The notes below the pieces were generated by a model. It made no database searches, had not been told where the DNA came from, and saw nothing but the letters and a program-made list of their open reading frames with translations. From Leptospira andrefontaineae (GTDB taxonomy: Bacteria; Spirochaetota; Leptospiria; Leptospirales; Leptospiraceae): DNA of 64,000 nucleotides. Location of the stretch: the NCBI RefSeq assembly GCF_004770105.1, contig NZ_RQEY01000016.1, forward strand, positions 62,001 to 126,000, written 5' to 3'. Of the stretch, positions 1 through 8,971 are shown in pieces; the stretch's first letter is position 1; every line of letters begins with the position of its first letter. Position numbers and translations under genes: made by a program.

Positions 1-531
1 ATCGTGCATCGTTTGGATAAACCAACGGAAGGGATCATGATCGTAGCTAAGAATGATCAAGCACATGCAAAACTTTCAGAGTTGTTTAGAAGAAGGAATA
101 TTACCAAGAAATATCTTGCTTGGGTCCAGGGCACACTTCCGGAAGGAGAAGGTACGATAGACAGGCCTATTGGAAGACATCCTATTGAAAGATTGAAAAT
201 GACTGTGACCACCAAGGGTAGAGCCTCAGTTACTCATTACAGGATCTTGAAAACTGCGGTTTCCAAAAACGGTAGAAAGTTCTCACTTATCGAAGCAGAT
301 CTAGAAACAGGAAGAACTCATCAGATCAGAGTCCATTTTCAGAGTTTAAGATGCCCTGTGGTTGGAGACCTACTCTACTCCAGGAATGCGGCACTTTTCG
401 AGAATTATGGACTTTTACTTCTTTCATATTGGTTAGAATTCAAGGATCCTTTTACAGGAGAAGAAGTGCAGGTCATTTTGGATCCTCCCCAAAGATTTGA
501 AAATTTCGAAAATAATTTGGAGAATTTTTAA
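1..531 (+). CDS. RluA-family pseudouridine synthase, 5' truncated by window edge
   Basis: The reading frame is open at the left edge (Ile-Val precede the first His), so the N-terminus lies outside the window. The visible start carries HRLDKPTEG, the catalytic RluA/TruC-type HRLD motif whose Asp is the nucleophile that isomerises uridine in rRNA or tRNA. RxHQIRxH (GRTHQIRVH, around residue 105) is the second RluA-family signature. About 175 residues remain, roughly the C-terminal three quarters of a short RluA/TruC-type enzyme without an S4 domain. The substrate RNA position cannot be assigned. The gene ends in a strong hairpin shared with the convergent gene downstream. Family assignment is secure; the member is not. 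Confidence 0.9.
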   Translation: MVHRLDKPTEGIMIVAKNDQAHAKLSELFRRRNITKKYLAWVQGTLPEGEGTIDRPIGRHPIERLKMTVTTKGRASVTHYRILKTAVSKNGRKFSLIEADLETGRTHQIRVHFQSLRCPVVGDLLYSRNAALFENYGLLLLSYWLEFKDPFTGEEVQVILDPPQRFENFENNLENF

Positions 532-532
532 C

Positions 533-563
533 CCGAAGACCTTGTGTGATAAAAGGTCTTCGG
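533..563. terminator. Bidirectional intrinsic terminator between convergent genes
   Basis: Perfect 11-bp inverted repeat CCGAAGACCTT (533-543) / AAGGTCTTCGG (553-563) around a 9-nt loop, lying between two convergent stop codons. There is no long T-run on either side, so termination in either direction is inferred from position and stem strength. Confidence 0.75.
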
Positions 564-576
564 ATCTATAGATAAG

Positions 577-1140
577 TTATTGGAAGGAAACGGAAATTTT
601 TCCGTCAGCAACATAACCTGCCTTTCTTAACTCTTGCAGATAAGCGACTTCGTTTTTCAGATCAATGGTTATATCCAATTTTCCGGTTCCTTTTTCTGTA
701 GCGGCTTGGAATCTAAACTCATATTCTCCCGGATCTAATTTAGCTTTTAGTCCGCTATAATCGAAGTCTTCATTAAAATATAAAATGATTTCTTTGCGTG
801 CGGCAGATAGTTCCGGTCTAAAAACTCCTGCTTGTTTTGAGCTCGACCAAGAAGAATATTTTCCTTCAGGATTCGAAGTTTGTTTTGCATATAGAACGAT
901 TCGGAACTTTTTACCGTTCGCTTCTTGAGGACCTACAGGATCTGCCAAACAAAGTAGAGCCCACATTTCTCCTGAAAAATTCCATTTGGAAACTTCTGCA
1001 GGTAAAGCGGAGTCCCTTGAAATTTCTTTATCAAAAAAGTAAACTGTACCTTTTTTCTTTCCTTCACAAAGATCCTTTGCCCAAGTTCCAGATGCCGCAA
1101 ATAAAAGCACTAAAACGGCCGCAATTCGAACGAGTTTCAT
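577..1140 (-). CDS. Exported hypothetical protein
   Basis: 187 residues with a clear Sec signal peptide: MKLVR, then a hydrophobic run, then a likely cleavage after TWA before KDLCEG. The mature part is mixed alpha/beta with two early cysteines (in DLCEG and ALLCLA) that could form a disulfide, and a C-terminal half rich in beta-strand-like alternation ending in KISVSFQ. I recognise no domain. It is monocistronic: the upstream neighbour is divergent and the downstream neighbour is convergent across a hairpin. A periplasmic or outer-membrane-associated location is inferred from the signal peptide only. Confidence 0.75.
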   Translation of the reverse strand: MKLVRIAAVLVLLFAASGTWAKDLCEGKKKGTVYFFDKEISRDSALPAEVSKWNFSGEMWALLCLADPVGPQEANGKKFRIVLYAKQTSNPEGKYSSWSSSKQAGVFRPELSAARKEIILYFNEDFDYSGLKAKLDPGEYEFRFQAATEKGTGKLDITIDLKNEVAYLQELRKAGYVADGKISVSFQ

Positions 1141-1232
1141 TCAAAGCTCCTGATTTAATTTACTAAGTCTAAGGTTGGGACGAAATTTTAGATTAAATGT
1201 TATCCTTTTCAATATAAAATTAAGGAAATTTT

Positions 1233-1625
1233 TTGCTGGATGATTACGAATTATACATCAGATACTTGTACGTACTAACGCTTATGGAAGAAGATAAAAT
1301 AGAAAAGATCAAACAAGGTTTTTGGCCTAAGGTGAAGAAGGTCGCGGGGAAGGTTCCTTTTCTTGCGGATGCAATCGCTTTATACTATGCGATGTTGGAT
1401 CCTTCTACCCCCCTAAAAGCAAAACTTACGATCGCAGGTGCACTTGCTTATTTTCTTACACCTTTTGATGCGATCCCGGATATTCTATTCGGTGCAGGTT
1501 ATATAGACGATGCAGGTGTGGTTGCTGCAGTTTTAGCAGCTGCATCCATGTACGTAAAAGAAGAACATAAGAAGAAGGCGGCGGATTTTTTAGATTCCAA
1601 TCCAGAGGGTACCCTGGAGAATTGA
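1233..1625 (+). CDS. DUF1232 (YkvA-type) small membrane protein
   Basis: 130 residues. The central motif AYFLTPFDAIPDILFGAGYIDDAG matches the DUF1232 pattern (YxxSPxDxIPD...GxxDD), a family of small membrane-associated proteins of unknown role. I place the start at TTG 1233 because AAGGA lies 7 nt upstream; an ATG 17 codons further in is the alternative. The hydrophobic segment covers roughly residues 75-110. It is followed after 12 nt by the inositol-phosphatase-family gene and may be co-transcribed with it. Confidence 0.75.
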   Translation: MLDDYELYIRYLYVLTLMEEDKIEKIKQGFWPKVKKVAGKVPFLADAIALYYAMLDPSTPLKAKLTIAGALAYFLTPFDAIPDILFGAGYIDDAGVVAAVLAAASMYVKEEHKKKAADFLDSNPEGTLEN

Positions 1626-1637
1626 AAAACTTCTCCA

Positions 1638-2453
1638 ATGAGCTACCAAAACGAAATCAAGATAAGATACCAACACTTCCTAAACTTTGCCCCGACAATC
1701 TCTGAGTTCCTAAAAAAAACTCACGAAAGAGAAGATCTGCAAATTTCCTTTAAAGGAAATATTGAATCTGACTTAGTCACGATTGCAGACAAGGGTTCCG
1801 AAGAATTGATCGTCTCCGAGATCAGAAAAGCATTTCCTAACGATCATATCTTAGGGGAAGAAGGAAGTAACTACGAAGGAAATTCTCAGTTTAAATGGAT
1901 CATAGATCCTTTAGATGGAACTGTAAATTATTCTCATCGTATTCCCCTTTATTGCTGCTGTATCGGATTGGAAGATTTAGAAAATAGATCAGCAGTGATG
2001 GGGATCGTTCCAATGCCTGCTCTAGGGCATGTATATCATGCAATGTTGGGAGAAGGTGCATTCAAAGATAAAACTCCCATTAAAGTTACTCAAACTAAAG
2101 AAATCAAAAAGGCTCTATTATGCACTGGTTTTCCTTATGATAGAGAAGAGAAGATTGAACAACTTATGTTCAATCTGAAAAAATTTATCTTAAGATCTCG
2201 TGGTGTGAGAAGGACAGGGTCCGCTGGTTTAGATATTTGCTGGGTAGCAGAAGGTAAATTCGACGCATTCTGGGAAGAAGATCTGAAACCTTGGGATATG
2301 ACTGCCGCCGCCGCAATCCTTCAGGAAGCTGGTGGAAAGTTAAGTACCTTTGCTAACAATACATTTCATCCATACGTGACCAGTCTGATTGCGTCTAACG
2401 GAGTATTGCATGAGAAAATGGTAGAGACCTTGCAGGAGTATTTAGATATATGA
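1638..2453 (+). CDS. Inositol monophosphatase / 3'(2'),5'-bisphosphate nucleotidase family enzyme
   Basis: 271 residues, the normal length for the Mg-dependent, Li-sensitive phosphatase family (SuhB, CysQ, IMPase). Metal-binding motifs are visible: GEEG (73-76), DPLDGT (90-95, family motif A) and the late WDMTAA motif (motif B). Substrates in the family include inositol-1-phosphate, fructose-1,6-bisphosphate and PAP; the sequence alone does not choose. The gene overlaps the next by 4 bases (ATGA), indicating translational coupling with the SMR exporter, although no functional link is obvious. Confidence 0.88.
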   Translation: MSYQNEIKIRYQHFLNFAPTISEFLKKTHEREDLQISFKGNIESDLVTIADKGSEELIVSEIRKAFPNDHILGEEGSNYEGNSQFKWIIDPLDGTVNYSHRIPLYCCCIGLEDLENRSAVMGIVPMPALGHVYHAMLGEGAFKDKTPIKVTQTKEIKKALLCTGFPYDREEKIEQLMFNLKKFILRSRGVRRTGSAGLDICWVAEGKFDAFWEEDLKPWDMTAAAAILQEAGGKLSTFANNTFHPYVTSLIASNGVLHEKMVETLQEYLDI

Positions 2454-2770
2454 GTTGGGTTTTATTGGTATTAGCAGGACTTTTCGAAGTAGGATTTACT
2501 ACTTGTATGAAATTATCCGACGGTTTTAAGGACTGGAGATACGGCCTCGGATTTTTCGTGTTTGCTTCCTTGAGCTTTTACTTTTTGAACAAGGCGACTC
2601 AGAATATTTCTCTTGGAACAGCTTATGCTGTTTGGACTGGAATAGGCGCCGCAGGAACTGCGATTATCGGAATTCTTTCCTTTGGAGATTCTATCAATAC
2701 TTGGAGGATCTTCTTTCTTTCTACTTTGATATTATCAGTGATTGGATTAAAGTTTTTAGGCGGGGAGTAA
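2450..2770 (+). CDS. SMR-family exporter, Gdx/SugE type
   Basis: 106 residues with four predicted membrane helices, the exact size of small multidrug resistance proteins. The essential membrane Glu is E13 in AGLFEVGFTT. The pattern resembles SugE/Gdx proteins, which are guanidinium/H+ antiporters, rather than EmrE; the LGTAYAVWTGIGAAGTA stretch in helix 3 fits both. These proteins work as antiparallel dimers in the inner membrane. No guanidine riboswitch is visible upstream, because the start lies inside the preceding gene. Substrate is therefore inferred. Confidence 0.85.
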   Translation: MSWVLLVLAGLFEVGFTTCMKLSDGFKDWRYGLGFFVFASLSFYFLNKATQNISLGTAYAVWTGIGAAGTAIIGILSFGDSINTWRIFFLSTLILSVIGLKFLGGE

Positions 2771-2772
2771 TT

Positions 2773-4068
2773 TTACTCAGAGTATCTTCTTCTGATACAT
2801 CTTTCTACGATATGGGCGATCTTTTTTTCCACGATATCAGGATTGAAGTTCGCCTGAACGTATCTCTTGCCATTCAGCCCCATTTCTTCTCTTTCCCTAC
2901 TATGGTTTACTAAATATTCTGCGACTGCACAAAAGCTGTCTAGATCTGAATAATATAAACCGCCATTACTTCTCAAACAATGTCCTTTCAGAACATCTGA
3001 TCTTCCATTAACTAGGACAGCTTTTTTACGGATCCAAGCTTCCATAATAATAATGGAAAAACTTTCCATAGGAGAAGGGTTGATCAAAATATCCGAAGAA
3101 CGGATAATTTCATCCTTTGCTTCTTCGCTTACGAAACCTAAAGGAGATACATGAGAAAATTTTGATATTCTTTGTAGGAGTTTGGAATCTCCTCTTCCTG
3201 CCAGAAGTAGTTTATCGTTCCTGCCGCTTCTTTTCTGCCACTCGGAAAAGTATTGGGCCATTTCCAAGACACCTTTTCCTTCGTCTATTCTTCCAACGTA
3301 CAAAAACTGAAAGGAGTCCTGGGGATTTTTTTTCTCTGAAGTTTTTTTCTCCGTTTCTTCCGGAATAGCTAAATGCATTCCGATCACATTTCCTAGGCTG
3401 GGCTCATATCCGTATAATTTATGAAAGAGTGCTTTTTCTTCGGGAGTATTAAAACAATATGCTGAGTCGTCTTTGAAAAGATTGGAATATACGGATAATT
3501 TTGCAGGAGGCTCGTCATGCAATGTAGGAATCACAACAGACTTCTTTGCAACTAAGGGAAGTCCATAAACCATCGGATAATATAGATAAGAAACAAAAAC
3601 GAATACATCATAATCTCTTTCATTTGTTTCTATGTATTGGATCAGATCAGGACAATAAGGGCCCTGCATATCCACCCAGATCCTTTCTTTTTCCTCTTGG
3701 GAGCTGATACTTTTTCCTGATTCAGAATTTCTGAATAGTTTATCTGAAAATCTATTGAACTTAGAAATATTTCTTTCTTTATCTACGGAGAATCTTAAAA
3801 CTCTGATCCGGTTTCCTGGTTCTGGTTCTATCCATTCTCTACTGACCTTCTTCTCTAGATCTTTTCCAAGAAGTACGGGTTCCAAGTCGGTGATTGGGAT
3901 TTGATTTTTCCAAGTGATATAATCCAAGGAGCGGCTCGCAAGAACCGTTACCTCATAGAACTTGGATAATATTAGAGTATATTGATAGATTAGTTTTTCG
4001 GAACCACCTGAAATATGATCCGAAAAAATAGGAGTAACTACGGCTAATCTTCTACGTGAGTCTAGCAA
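2773..4068 (-). CDS. GT4-type glycosyltransferase (last gene of polysaccharide operon)
   Basis: 431 residues with the two-Rossmann (GT-B) layout. The N-terminal AVVTPIFSDHISGGSEKLI is an acceptor-domain start with the Gly-rich loop. The C-terminal donor half contains FLYVGRIDEGKGVLEMA and the E-x7-E signature in PMESFSIIIMEAW. A central insertion rich in charged residues (about residues 95-150) makes it longer than its neighbours. It starts with TTG and overlaps the preceding glycosyltransferase gene by 17 bp. The role is transfer of a sugar onto a cytoplasmic glycan or lipid acceptor; donor and acceptor are unknown. Confidence 0.88.
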   Translation of the reverse strand: MLDSRRRLAVVTPIFSDHISGGSEKLIYQYTLILSKFYEVTVLASRSLDYITWKNQIPITDLEPVLLGKDLEKKVSREWIEPEPGNRIRVLRFSVDKERNISKFNRFSDKLFRNSESGKSISSQEEKERIWVDMQGPYCPDLIQYIETNERDYDVFVFVSYLYYPMVYGLPLVAKKSVVIPTLHDEPPAKLSVYSNLFKDDSAYCFNTPEEKALFHKLYGYEPSLGNVIGMHLAIPEETEKKTSEKKNPQDSFQFLYVGRIDEGKGVLEMAQYFSEWQKRSGRNDKLLLAGRGDSKLLQRISKFSHVSPLGFVSEEAKDEIIRSSDILINPSPMESFSIIIMEAWIRKKAVLVNGRSDVLKGHCLRSNGGLYYSDLDSFCAVAEYLVNHSREREEMGLNGKRYVQANFNPDIVEKKIAHIVERCIRRRYSE

Positions 4069-5125
4069 GGACTGGCCTCAATACTGTTTCTGCGTTGATT
4101 TGGGAGAACGAAGATAAACGTCTTTGTTGGGTTTCAAGGATTAAGTCTTTCCAACTTCGATCCGTTACCATTTTGTGGGCAAGTTCCACGATCATATCCA
4201 TTCTTTTTTCTTTGAATAAGATCCCAGCACCTGAAAGAGTTTCGCCTACAGCGCCTCCATCGAATGCAAGGATCGGAATATTATGCACCATCGCTTCCAA
4301 TAACGGAACACAAAACCCTTCATGCTCGCTCATCGATAAAAAAAGATCGCAGTTTAAGTACATCGATTTTAATTCTTCATCGGATAAAAAATCAGTGATG
4401 ATCACATTCTTTCTCAATTTATAAAAATCGAGCATTCGTTCCAATTCTTCTCTGTATAAATACAATTCTTTGGAGCTGAATCCTACCATAAAAAGTTGGA
4501 ACTCAGGGCCGTAGGCTTTTAGATAATGAAATGCAAATCGGATCAGGTCATCCTGCTTTTTGTTCGGTGCAATTCTTCCTACAAATAAGAAGCGTGGAAT
4601 ATTGGGTCTATTCTTGGGGAAATTTTCCTTAAAAGTCTGTCTTCCTTGCGGAAGCTGGTAAGTGATCGGTAGAACATCTACATTTTCGAAACCCAGATCC
4701 ATAAGTTCCGATTTATTGTATTCGGAAACTGCGAACACCTTATCGAATTTGTTTCTTAAGGATTCTAATTCTTCTCTTCCTTTACGCAGAAGATAAGTAA
4801 GTTTTAGATCGTATTTTTCGAAAAAATGACCCGGCGTTACGTTATGATATATTAGGATTTTAGAATTCTTCGGTTTTAATACTGTTTCCAAAACATCCGA
4901 ATGGATGGAGTGATGATATATTATAATATCTTTACTATTGGAGGAATATGCCTTATACTTTTTTACAAAAGCATCCGTTCCTGGGCCTGTATTTTCTGCA
5001 TATATTTCGGAGGAATATCCTATCTTTTTGAAAACAGATTTTAAGGAATTCATCTCATTAGAAATTGCATCCCCTAAATTAAAACCGGCTGCGAATTGAT
5101 GAACTCCTCTCCTTCTGAAGATCAT
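4052..5125 (-). CDS. GT4-type glycosyltransferase
   Basis: 357 residues, GT-B fold. Visible are a Gly-rich N-terminus (FAAGFNLGDAISNE), the HNVTPGHFF acceptor-side motif, the donor-domain start FLFVGRIAPNKKQDDLI and the signature SMSEHEGFCVPLLEAM with its two glutamates. The last is typical of mannosyl/rhamnosyl-type GT4 enzymes of O-antigen clusters. Both junctions overlap (4 bp with the gene before, 17 bp with the gene after), so the three transferases form one transcript. It is clearly paralogous to the next transferase upstream, sharing the SEHEGF block and an N-terminus that begins by probing an acceptor. Confidence 0.9.
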   Translation of the reverse strand: MIFRRRGVHQFAAGFNLGDAISNEMNSLKSVFKKIGYSSEIYAENTGPGTDAFVKKYKAYSSNSKDIIIYHHSIHSDVLETVLKPKNSKILIYHNVTPGHFFEKYDLKLTYLLRKGREELESLRNKFDKVFAVSEYNKSELMDLGFENVDVLPITYQLPQGRQTFKENFPKNRPNIPRFLFVGRIAPNKKQDDLIRFAFHYLKAYGPEFQLFMVGFSSKELYLYREELERMLDFYKLRKNVIITDFLSDEELKSMYLNCDLFLSMSEHEGFCVPLLEAMVHNIPILAFDGGAVGETLSGAGILFKEKRMDMIVELAHKMVTDRSWKDLILETQQRRLSSFSQINAETVLRPVLARLT

Positions 5126-6222
5126 GAGGCAGCCGCTTCTTTAAACGTGAATATCTGTTTTAAAACTCTTCCGTAAGGCATGGAATCATAATCCATACAC
5201 ACTTCTCTTCTTTTGGAAGAAGCATGAGGACCATCCACTGGTCGTGAGGAAGATTGAGATTCTAATATAAAATGGATCCACTCAGCTAATTTTTCCAAAC
5301 TGCTTAGATCTTTTTTTCGGAAAAGATATCCTGCGTCCTTTAATGTTTCCGGAACGGCAGTGCAGGCATATGCAAAAACTGGAATATCATAACTCAATGC
5401 TTCCACAAGAGGAATGCCAAAACCTTCGTGTTCACTCATGCTGATATAGGCGTCCATCTCTTCCCAAAATCTAGGTAGCTCTGAATCTTGGACCCCCATT
5501 CTGAATTGAACATTTCCACCGATTCCAAGTTCTCTTGTCATCTGCTTTAAGTTGGAAAAATATTCTTCGAAAATGCTAGGAACATTTCCGATCAACAAGA
5601 TCCTATATTTAGGTTCTATTCTATTCAAAAAATAGGAAAGAAATAGGATATCTTCTATCTTTTTGCTTGGGACTAATCTTCCCACATAGCCGAGAGTGTA
5701 GCCGTTCTTACGATTCCGTTTTTCTCCCTTCCATCCGTACTTTCTAACAATCGGTAGGACACTGGAGTTTATTATGTTCAGGTCTTCCAAATTGGATGCG
5801 CTGTATTTGGAACTCGGAAGAAAGCGCTCTATAGATCTTTTCAGTTTATGTAATTCTAATATGGATTTTTTATAATCCATTTCGAAACTTCTGAATATAT
5901 CCTGAGAAACGAAAGGTTTAAAAAACTTAGGAGGAGTTATGTTCTGATAACGAACAAATTTTCTGCCGGGAAAGGAAAGAAAAGAATCGATCGGATACCC
6001 GGAGCCACCGTATTCCAAAATATGCATGGAACTTGAGGATAGATTATTCTCATTGTGCAGTTCTTCCGTTAATAAGGTTTTGATCGAACCATCACTCAGA
6101 TCATTTTGGCAAACGATTTCTGTTTTGATGCCGGAAGAATTTAAAACTTCTCTTAAACCCTTGATATCGTTTCCGATCCCGTCCTTATCCCTAAATTCGG
6201 AAATATGGAGATAGGCATTCAT
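5122..6222 (-). CDS. GT4-type glycosyltransferase
   Basis: 366 residues, GT-B fold. Motifs in order: YQNITPPKFF (the same acceptor-side motif as HNVTPGHFF in the neighbour), YVGRLVPSKKIEDIL, and SMSEHEGFGIPLVEAL with the E-x7-E pair. It starts at ATG inside an ATGA overlap with the methyltransferase-like gene upstream. The resemblance to the next transferase suggests duplication followed by divergence, as expected for enzymes adding successive similar sugars. Donor sugar unknown; a GDP-linked deoxyhexose is a reasonable guess from the divergent Rmd-like gene. Confidence 0.9.
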   Translation of the reverse strand: MNAYLHISEFRDKDGIGNDIKGLREVLNSSGIKTEIVCQNDLSDGSIKTLLTEELHNENNLSSSSMHILEYGGSGYPIDSFLSFPGRKFVRYQNITPPKFFKPFVSQDIFRSFEMDYKKSILELHKLKRSIERFLPSSKYSASNLEDLNIINSSVLPIVRKYGWKGEKRNRKNGYTLGYVGRLVPSKKIEDILFLSYFLNRIEPKYRILLIGNVPSIFEEYFSNLKQMTRELGIGGNVQFRMGVQDSELPRFWEEMDAYISMSEHEGFGIPLVEALSYDIPVFAYACTAVPETLKDAGYLFRKKDLSSLEKLAEWIHFILESQSSSRPVDGPHASSKRREVCMDYDSMPYGRVLKQIFTFKEAAAS

Positions 6223-7223
6223 TTTCTGAAACTAAACACCGAGAAACCGTCTCCGGCCTTGGTATCCACTATATTCTTAAAACCTAATTTTTGTAAGAAC
6301 TCTCTAAATGCGGACTCGCTGATCTGAGTCAAGAGGATTGGTTGGAAAGGTGAGACCATTCTATTTGAATAATTGGAATATCTAAAGATGAATTCTGTCC
6401 CACCGGAAGTTTTAGAAGCCAGGGATTTGAAAAGTTTTTCCAGAACCCAATTTGGCAAAAGGCATAGATTTGCGTTTGAAATAATTTTAGAAGGAAGAGG
6501 GGATTCAGGAAGAACTTCTTCAAAAGATAGAAGGGAGACTGAATTCGTAATATTTTCTTTGATATAAGAATATTGGGATTTATTCCAAGTGACTGCTTTA
6601 AATTCTATCTGCGCTTTTAAGAGTTGTTTGAGGAATTTTCCCCATTCAGGATTGATCGCGAGAACTGAATCTCCAGGGTTTAATCTGGAAAGGATAAGAG
6701 TTTCACTTTCTTCTAGAGTTTCTTCTTCATATAAAAACTCGTTGGACCAAACAAATTCAGGGCTGATCTCTTTTTTAAGAGTATAATTCAATTCTACAAA
6801 CTCGCTGTAGAACTTCTCGAATTTACGTTTTAACTTTTCATGATCTCCTCTTAAGAGGATCAATTCATTCAAAACACTGTAAAATGCTCGAGTTCTGTTT
6901 TCAGAAAGTTTTTTATCTAGAAAGGCATAAAGCTCAATCAATTTGATAAACAGCCAACGGATCGGGCCGCGGATGTACTTAAATTTTGGATTAGTGAATT
7001 TAGGAGGAGAGATCCCTTTTTCGAATAAATGAGCTGTTTCTGCAGCATCAAATTCCCTGTATCCTTCAGGGGATTGGGGAGAAAACTTCCAACGAGAAAG
7101 ACGTTCCAATTCTTCCTTGGAAACCGGTCTTCTGGCAAGCCTGGATTCTATCTCTTCCATGAGCTCGCGGACATTAACCGAGCTGTCCTTGATTTCTATA
7201 ATATCTGAAGATCTTTCTTCCAT
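6219..7223 (-). CDS. Methyltransferase-like protein of polysaccharide operon
   Basis: 334 residues, first gene of the minus-strand operon. The N-terminal half is helical and charged (ELMEEIESRLARRPVSKEEL and a long Lys/Glu-rich helix around 110-150). The C-terminal half looks like a degenerate Rossmann methyltransferase: LNPGDSVLAINPEWGKFL resembles the SAM-binding motif I, followed by a TSGGTEFIFRYSN strand and a terminal beta hairpin. The glycine cluster of a canonical SAM site is incomplete, so activity is uncertain. The context suggests modification or capping of the glycan made by the three following transferases. Confidence 0.6.
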   Translation of the reverse strand: MEERSSDIIEIKDSSVNVRELMEEIESRLARRPVSKEELERLSRWKFSPQSPEGYREFDAAETAHLFEKGISPPKFTNPKFKYIRGPIRWLFIKLIELYAFLDKKLSENRTRAFYSVLNELILLRGDHEKLKRKFEKFYSEFVELNYTLKKEISPEFVWSNEFLYEEETLEESETLILSRLNPGDSVLAINPEWGKFLKQLLKAQIEFKAVTWNKSQYSYIKENITNSVSLLSFEEVLPESPLPSKIISNANLCLLPNWVLEKLFKSLASKTSGGTEFIFRYSNYSNRMVSPFQPILLTQISESAFREFLQKLGFKNIVDTKAGDGFSVFSFRK

Positions 7224-7304
7224 GGGAGCCCGGACTTTTATTCGATTGTTTTTTTCTTATTCGACAAAACAATCGTATTTTTACTTCGATTGACCATAAC
7301 AAAC

Positions 7305-8249
7305 ATGAAATACATGATCACAGGAGCGGAAGGTTTTGTCGGATCTTATCTGGTCCGAGAACTTACACGAGGATCTGGGTCCGAACTTCTGGGCCTGGGA
7401 ATGAATCCCAAAAATACTGAGTTCCCATTTCCTTACAAGGTTTGTGATATCCGAGATATCCAATCACTCCAACAAGTATTCGAGTCCTATTCGCCTGATG
7501 TATTGTTCCATTTAGCTGGCCAAACATTCGTTCCAAGATCTATCGAAAATCCTGAGGAAACATTACTTATTAATGTGGCCGGCACATTAAATATTTTAGA
7601 ATGTTTTAAACGATCTGGTAAAAAAGTTAAATTAGTATATGTATCTTCTTCTGAAGTATATGGAAATATAAAGGAAGAACAACTTCCAGTTTCAGAGAGC
7701 CTTCTTCCAAGTCCTGTAAATCCTTACGCTTCTTCCAAGCTCGCAGCTGAAACGTATTGCCTTCAATATTCTCGTTCTTACCAAAATATAGAAACCGTAA
7801 TTGCAAGGCCTTTTAATCATATTGGTATCGGGCAAAATCCAAACTTTGTGGTTCCGAATTTTTGCAAACAGGTATTGGAAAATATTTCCAAAAACGTTTC
7901 TTCTGAAATTTTAGTCGGAGATCTGACTCCTACGCGTGATTTCTTGCATGTGACTGATGTAGTGAAAGCTTATCTTCTTTTAGCAAATAAAGGAATAAGC
8001 GGAGAAGTTTATAATATTTGTTCGGGATCTGAAACATCTATCTCTCAAGTTTTGGAATGGATCTTAGAATTTGCGGATTCTAAATTAGTTTCCAAACAAG
8101 ATCCTTCAAGACTGAGACCTGCGGAAATGAAAAGATCTTTGGGAAATAATTCTAAACTAAGATCCTTAGGTTGGTCCCCAGCCATATCTGTAAAGGAAGC
8201 AGTCCGAGAAATTTTCGAACATATTCGAAAAACAGAATATTCTTCTTAA
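7305..8249 (+). CDS. NAD-dependent epimerase/dehydratase, Rmd-like (GDP-4-keto-6-deoxy-mannose reductase type)
   Basis: About 314 residues of the extended SDR family. I see the nucleotide-binding TGAEGFVGSYL at the N-terminus, HLAGQTFVPRSI, catalytic Ser in YVSSSEVYG, and YASSK supplying the Tyr-x3-Lys pair. RPFNHIGIGQ followed by FVVPNF is the pattern I associate with GDP-4-keto-6-deoxy-D-mannose reductases (Rmd), which make GDP-D-rhamnose. I prefer ATG 7305 over the upstream in-frame TTG 7290 because MKYMITGAEG is the normal family start. It is divergent from the glycosyltransferase operon, with only about 80 bp between. No GDP-mannose dehydratase gene is in the window. Confidence 0.8.
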   Translation: MKYMITGAEGFVGSYLVRELTRGSGSELLGLGMNPKNTEFPFPYKVCDIRDIQSLQQVFESYSPDVLFHLAGQTFVPRSIENPEETLLINVAGTLNILECFKRSGKKVKLVYVSSSEVYGNIKEEQLPVSESLLPSPVNPYASSKLAAETYCLQYSRSYQNIETVIARPFNHIGIGQNPNFVVPNFCKQVLENISKNVSSEILVGDLTPTRDFLHVTDVVKAYLLLANKGISGEVYNICSGSETSISQVLEWILEFADSKLVSKQDPSRLRPAEMKRSLGNNSKLRSLGWSPAISVKEAVREIFEHIRKTEYSS

Positions 8250-8971
8250 ATTACGGAACCCTTCCAGGTTTTAACTCCGCTTCCTTCTATTGGAAACGGT
8301 TTTCCTAAATATTTTGGTGCGGTGTTCGCAAGGTTCATATCGATCCAAGCCAAGGTTCTTGCAAAAAATTCTCTGAACCTGCTTGTAGGTCCGCTAATAT
8401 AGATCCTTCTATCCGATTCATAAGATTGTAGATCTAATCCTATCTTTTTAGAAATGAACGCAGCCCTTGGTTGGTGGAATTTTTGGCTTACAAAGATCGC
8501 ATCTTTGACTTGGAAAATTTCTTTTGCTCTTACTAAAGTATCTAATGTTCTAAAACCTGCATGATCTACGAACACATCTTTCTCATTCACTCCTCTTTCT
8601 AAAACGTACAAAAGCATCGGCTTCACTTCATTATAGTAGCTAGTACCATTATCACCCGAGAGAAGAATTTTTCGGACCTTCCCCTGTTTATAAAGTTCTA
8701 TCGCACAATCTAGACGATCTTGCAAAACGGGAGAAGGAATTCCTTTGTAAACGGAAGCACCCGGAACGATTGCAACTGTTGCCGGCTTAAGAGAACGATA
8801 ATTTCCTGCATGAGCACTTCGGTTTTCGTAATCCCATTCGATGGAAAGATCTATCGAAGCCGGAATCCCAATGCAGATTGCGGCAGCGAGTAAAACTGCA
8901 AGCCTAAGCTTTCCCCGGAAACGGGCTCCGGGAGTTTTCTGGATTTCCTTGTTTTTTAGTCCAAAGTCCAT
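8246..8971 (-). CDS. SanA/ElyC/YdcF-type DUF218 membrane protein
   Basis: 241 residues: a basic cytoplasmic N-terminus, one membrane helix (about residues 22-45), then a DUF218 domain. Family motifs are AIVPGASVYKG, LSGDNG, DHAGFRTLDTL and VSQKFHQPRA. SanA and ElyC-type proteins affect envelope barrier function and peptidoglycan or O-antigen precursor supply in other bacteria, which fits its place beside a polysaccharide cluster. Its stop codon overlaps the stop of the convergent Rmd-like gene by 4 bases. Function is known only at family level. Confidence 0.82.
   Translation of the reverse strand: MDFGLKNKEIQKTPGARFRGKLRLAVLLAAAICIGIPASIDLSIEWDYENRSAHAGNYRSLKPATVAIVPGASVYKGIPSPVLQDRLDCAIELYKQGKVRKILLSGDNGTSYYNEVKPMLLYVLERGVNEKDVFVDHAGFRTLDTLVRAKEIFQVKDAIFVSQKFHQPRAAFISKKIGLDLQSYESDRRIYISGPTSRFREFFARTLAWIDMNLANTAPKYLGKPFPIEGSGVKTWKGSVI

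Noticed and set aside
837..1166. 109-codon plus-strand frame opposite the exported protein at 577-1140
   Set aside because: It lies almost entirely antisense to a gene with a clear signal peptide; its translation is Lys/Phe-rich with no domain and no ribosome site.
2440..2460. Guanidine riboswitch before the SMR exporter
   Set aside because: The start lies within the coding end of the previous gene (4-bp overlap), leaving no leader for a structured RNA.
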